Shown: positions 63,783-64,000 of the stretch, piece after piece
Layout of the letters: each line of letters begins with the position of its first letter
How positions within the stretch are numbered: position 1 is the first letter of the stretch
Source of the DNA: Chamaelirium japonicum
Lineage: Eukaryota; Streptophyta; Magnoliopsida; Liliales; Melanthiaceae
Length of the DNA: 64,000 nt
Assembly (NCBI GenBank): GCA_947650365.1
Contig: CANTAL010000028.1
Location: forward strand, 1,302,001-1,366,000
Direction of reading: 5' to 3'
Notes under the pieces: generated by a model
The model's database searches: none
Told to the model about the DNA's origin: nothing
The model's input: the letters and a program-made list of their open reading frames with translations, nothing else
Translations under genes and position numbers: made by a program

Positions 63783-64000
63783 CACCCTAAACCCCCTAAA
63801 CCCCCTAAACCCTAACCCTAAAACCCTAAACCCTAACCCCTAAAATCTTAAACTCTAAACCCTAACCTGTAAACCTTTAACCCCTAAACCCAACCCTAAA
63901 CCCTAAACTCTAAAACCCTAAAACCCTAAACCCTAACTAAACCCTAAACCCTCCCTAAAATGTTTTCTAAAATACCCTAAACCCTAACCCAAAACCCCAA
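63783..64000. repeat. degenerate CCCTAAA telomere-like repeats
   Basis: Many CCCTAAA, CCCTAAAA, CCCCTAAA and CCCTAA units, interrupted by variants (ATCTTAAACTCTAAA, AAATGTTTTCTAAAAT). The plus strand is the C-rich strand, opposite to what a right-hand chromosome terminus would show. Reaches the window edge. Confidence 0.9.

Overview
This is nuclear DNA of a flowering plant. It holds one ordinary intron-bearing plant gene, many LTR retrotransposons of plant lineages (a Ty1/copia element with an initiator-Met primer site and a Ty3/gypsy Athila-like element with a tRNA-Asp primer site), hAT-type MITEs, and degenerate CCCTAAA telomere-like repeats at the right end. I cannot name the species. The copia LTR type and gene structure would suit a monocot, but that is a guess.

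Left part (1-12 kb): GC-rich sequence with 50-, 65- and 54-bp tandem repeats runs into the 5' LTR of a minus-strand gypsy-like element (3271-3962). Next is the only gene that looks functional: a three-exon DUF1218 membrane-protein gene (exons 5490-5621, 5670-5875, 9930-10197; 201 aa). A hAT MITE lies upstream of it and a second copy lies in its 4-kb intron, both with 8-bp target duplications. A truncated, inverted copia LTR follows.

Middle-left (12-20 kb): a decayed retroelement with an ORF antisense to its LTRs, a second truncated copy of that ORF, two LTRs with 42-bp repeats in U3, and a GATC-rich tandem array. Together they look like an internal-LTR-internal-LTR product of unequal recombination.

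Palindrome/(TA)n clusters (20.6-23 kb, 32-33.6 kb, 49.4-50.3 kb): at least ten long-hairpin elements sit in (TA)n tracts, several joined to the TA tract by a (TC)n/(GA)n tract of fixed polarity. They fall into four or five families. Three of these (P1, P4, P9) share a conserved loop core and arm motif, which suggests an undescribed superfamily of microsatellite-embedded foldback elements resembling rice Micron.

Between the clusters (23-32 kb): an intron-containing, stop-riddled hnRNP Q-like RNA-binding protein pseudogene beside a Helitron-like terminus, a perfect solo copia LTR with a CTAAT target duplication (25136-27465), and tandem receptor-kinase fragments in purine-rich repeats.

Right part (33.6-64 kb): a 15.8-kb minus-strand Athila-like element whose gag-pol frame is interrupted by one TAG. 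Its very long LTRs (about 4.8 kb) carry a foreign-looking retropepsin ORF. A 9.8-kb copia element with degraded gag-pol is inserted in one of the palindromes. Then come a copia deletion derivative (gag remnant next to an LTR-like segment), a 632-bp tandem duplication with gypsy RNase H scraps, and telomere-like repeats oriented opposite to a right-hand chromosome end.

The order of insertion is readable: palindromes entered or arose in TA tracts first, Athila interrupted palindrome P8, copia interrupted palindrome P6b, and a later deletion removed the outer end of the Athila right LTR together with one end of palindrome P9.
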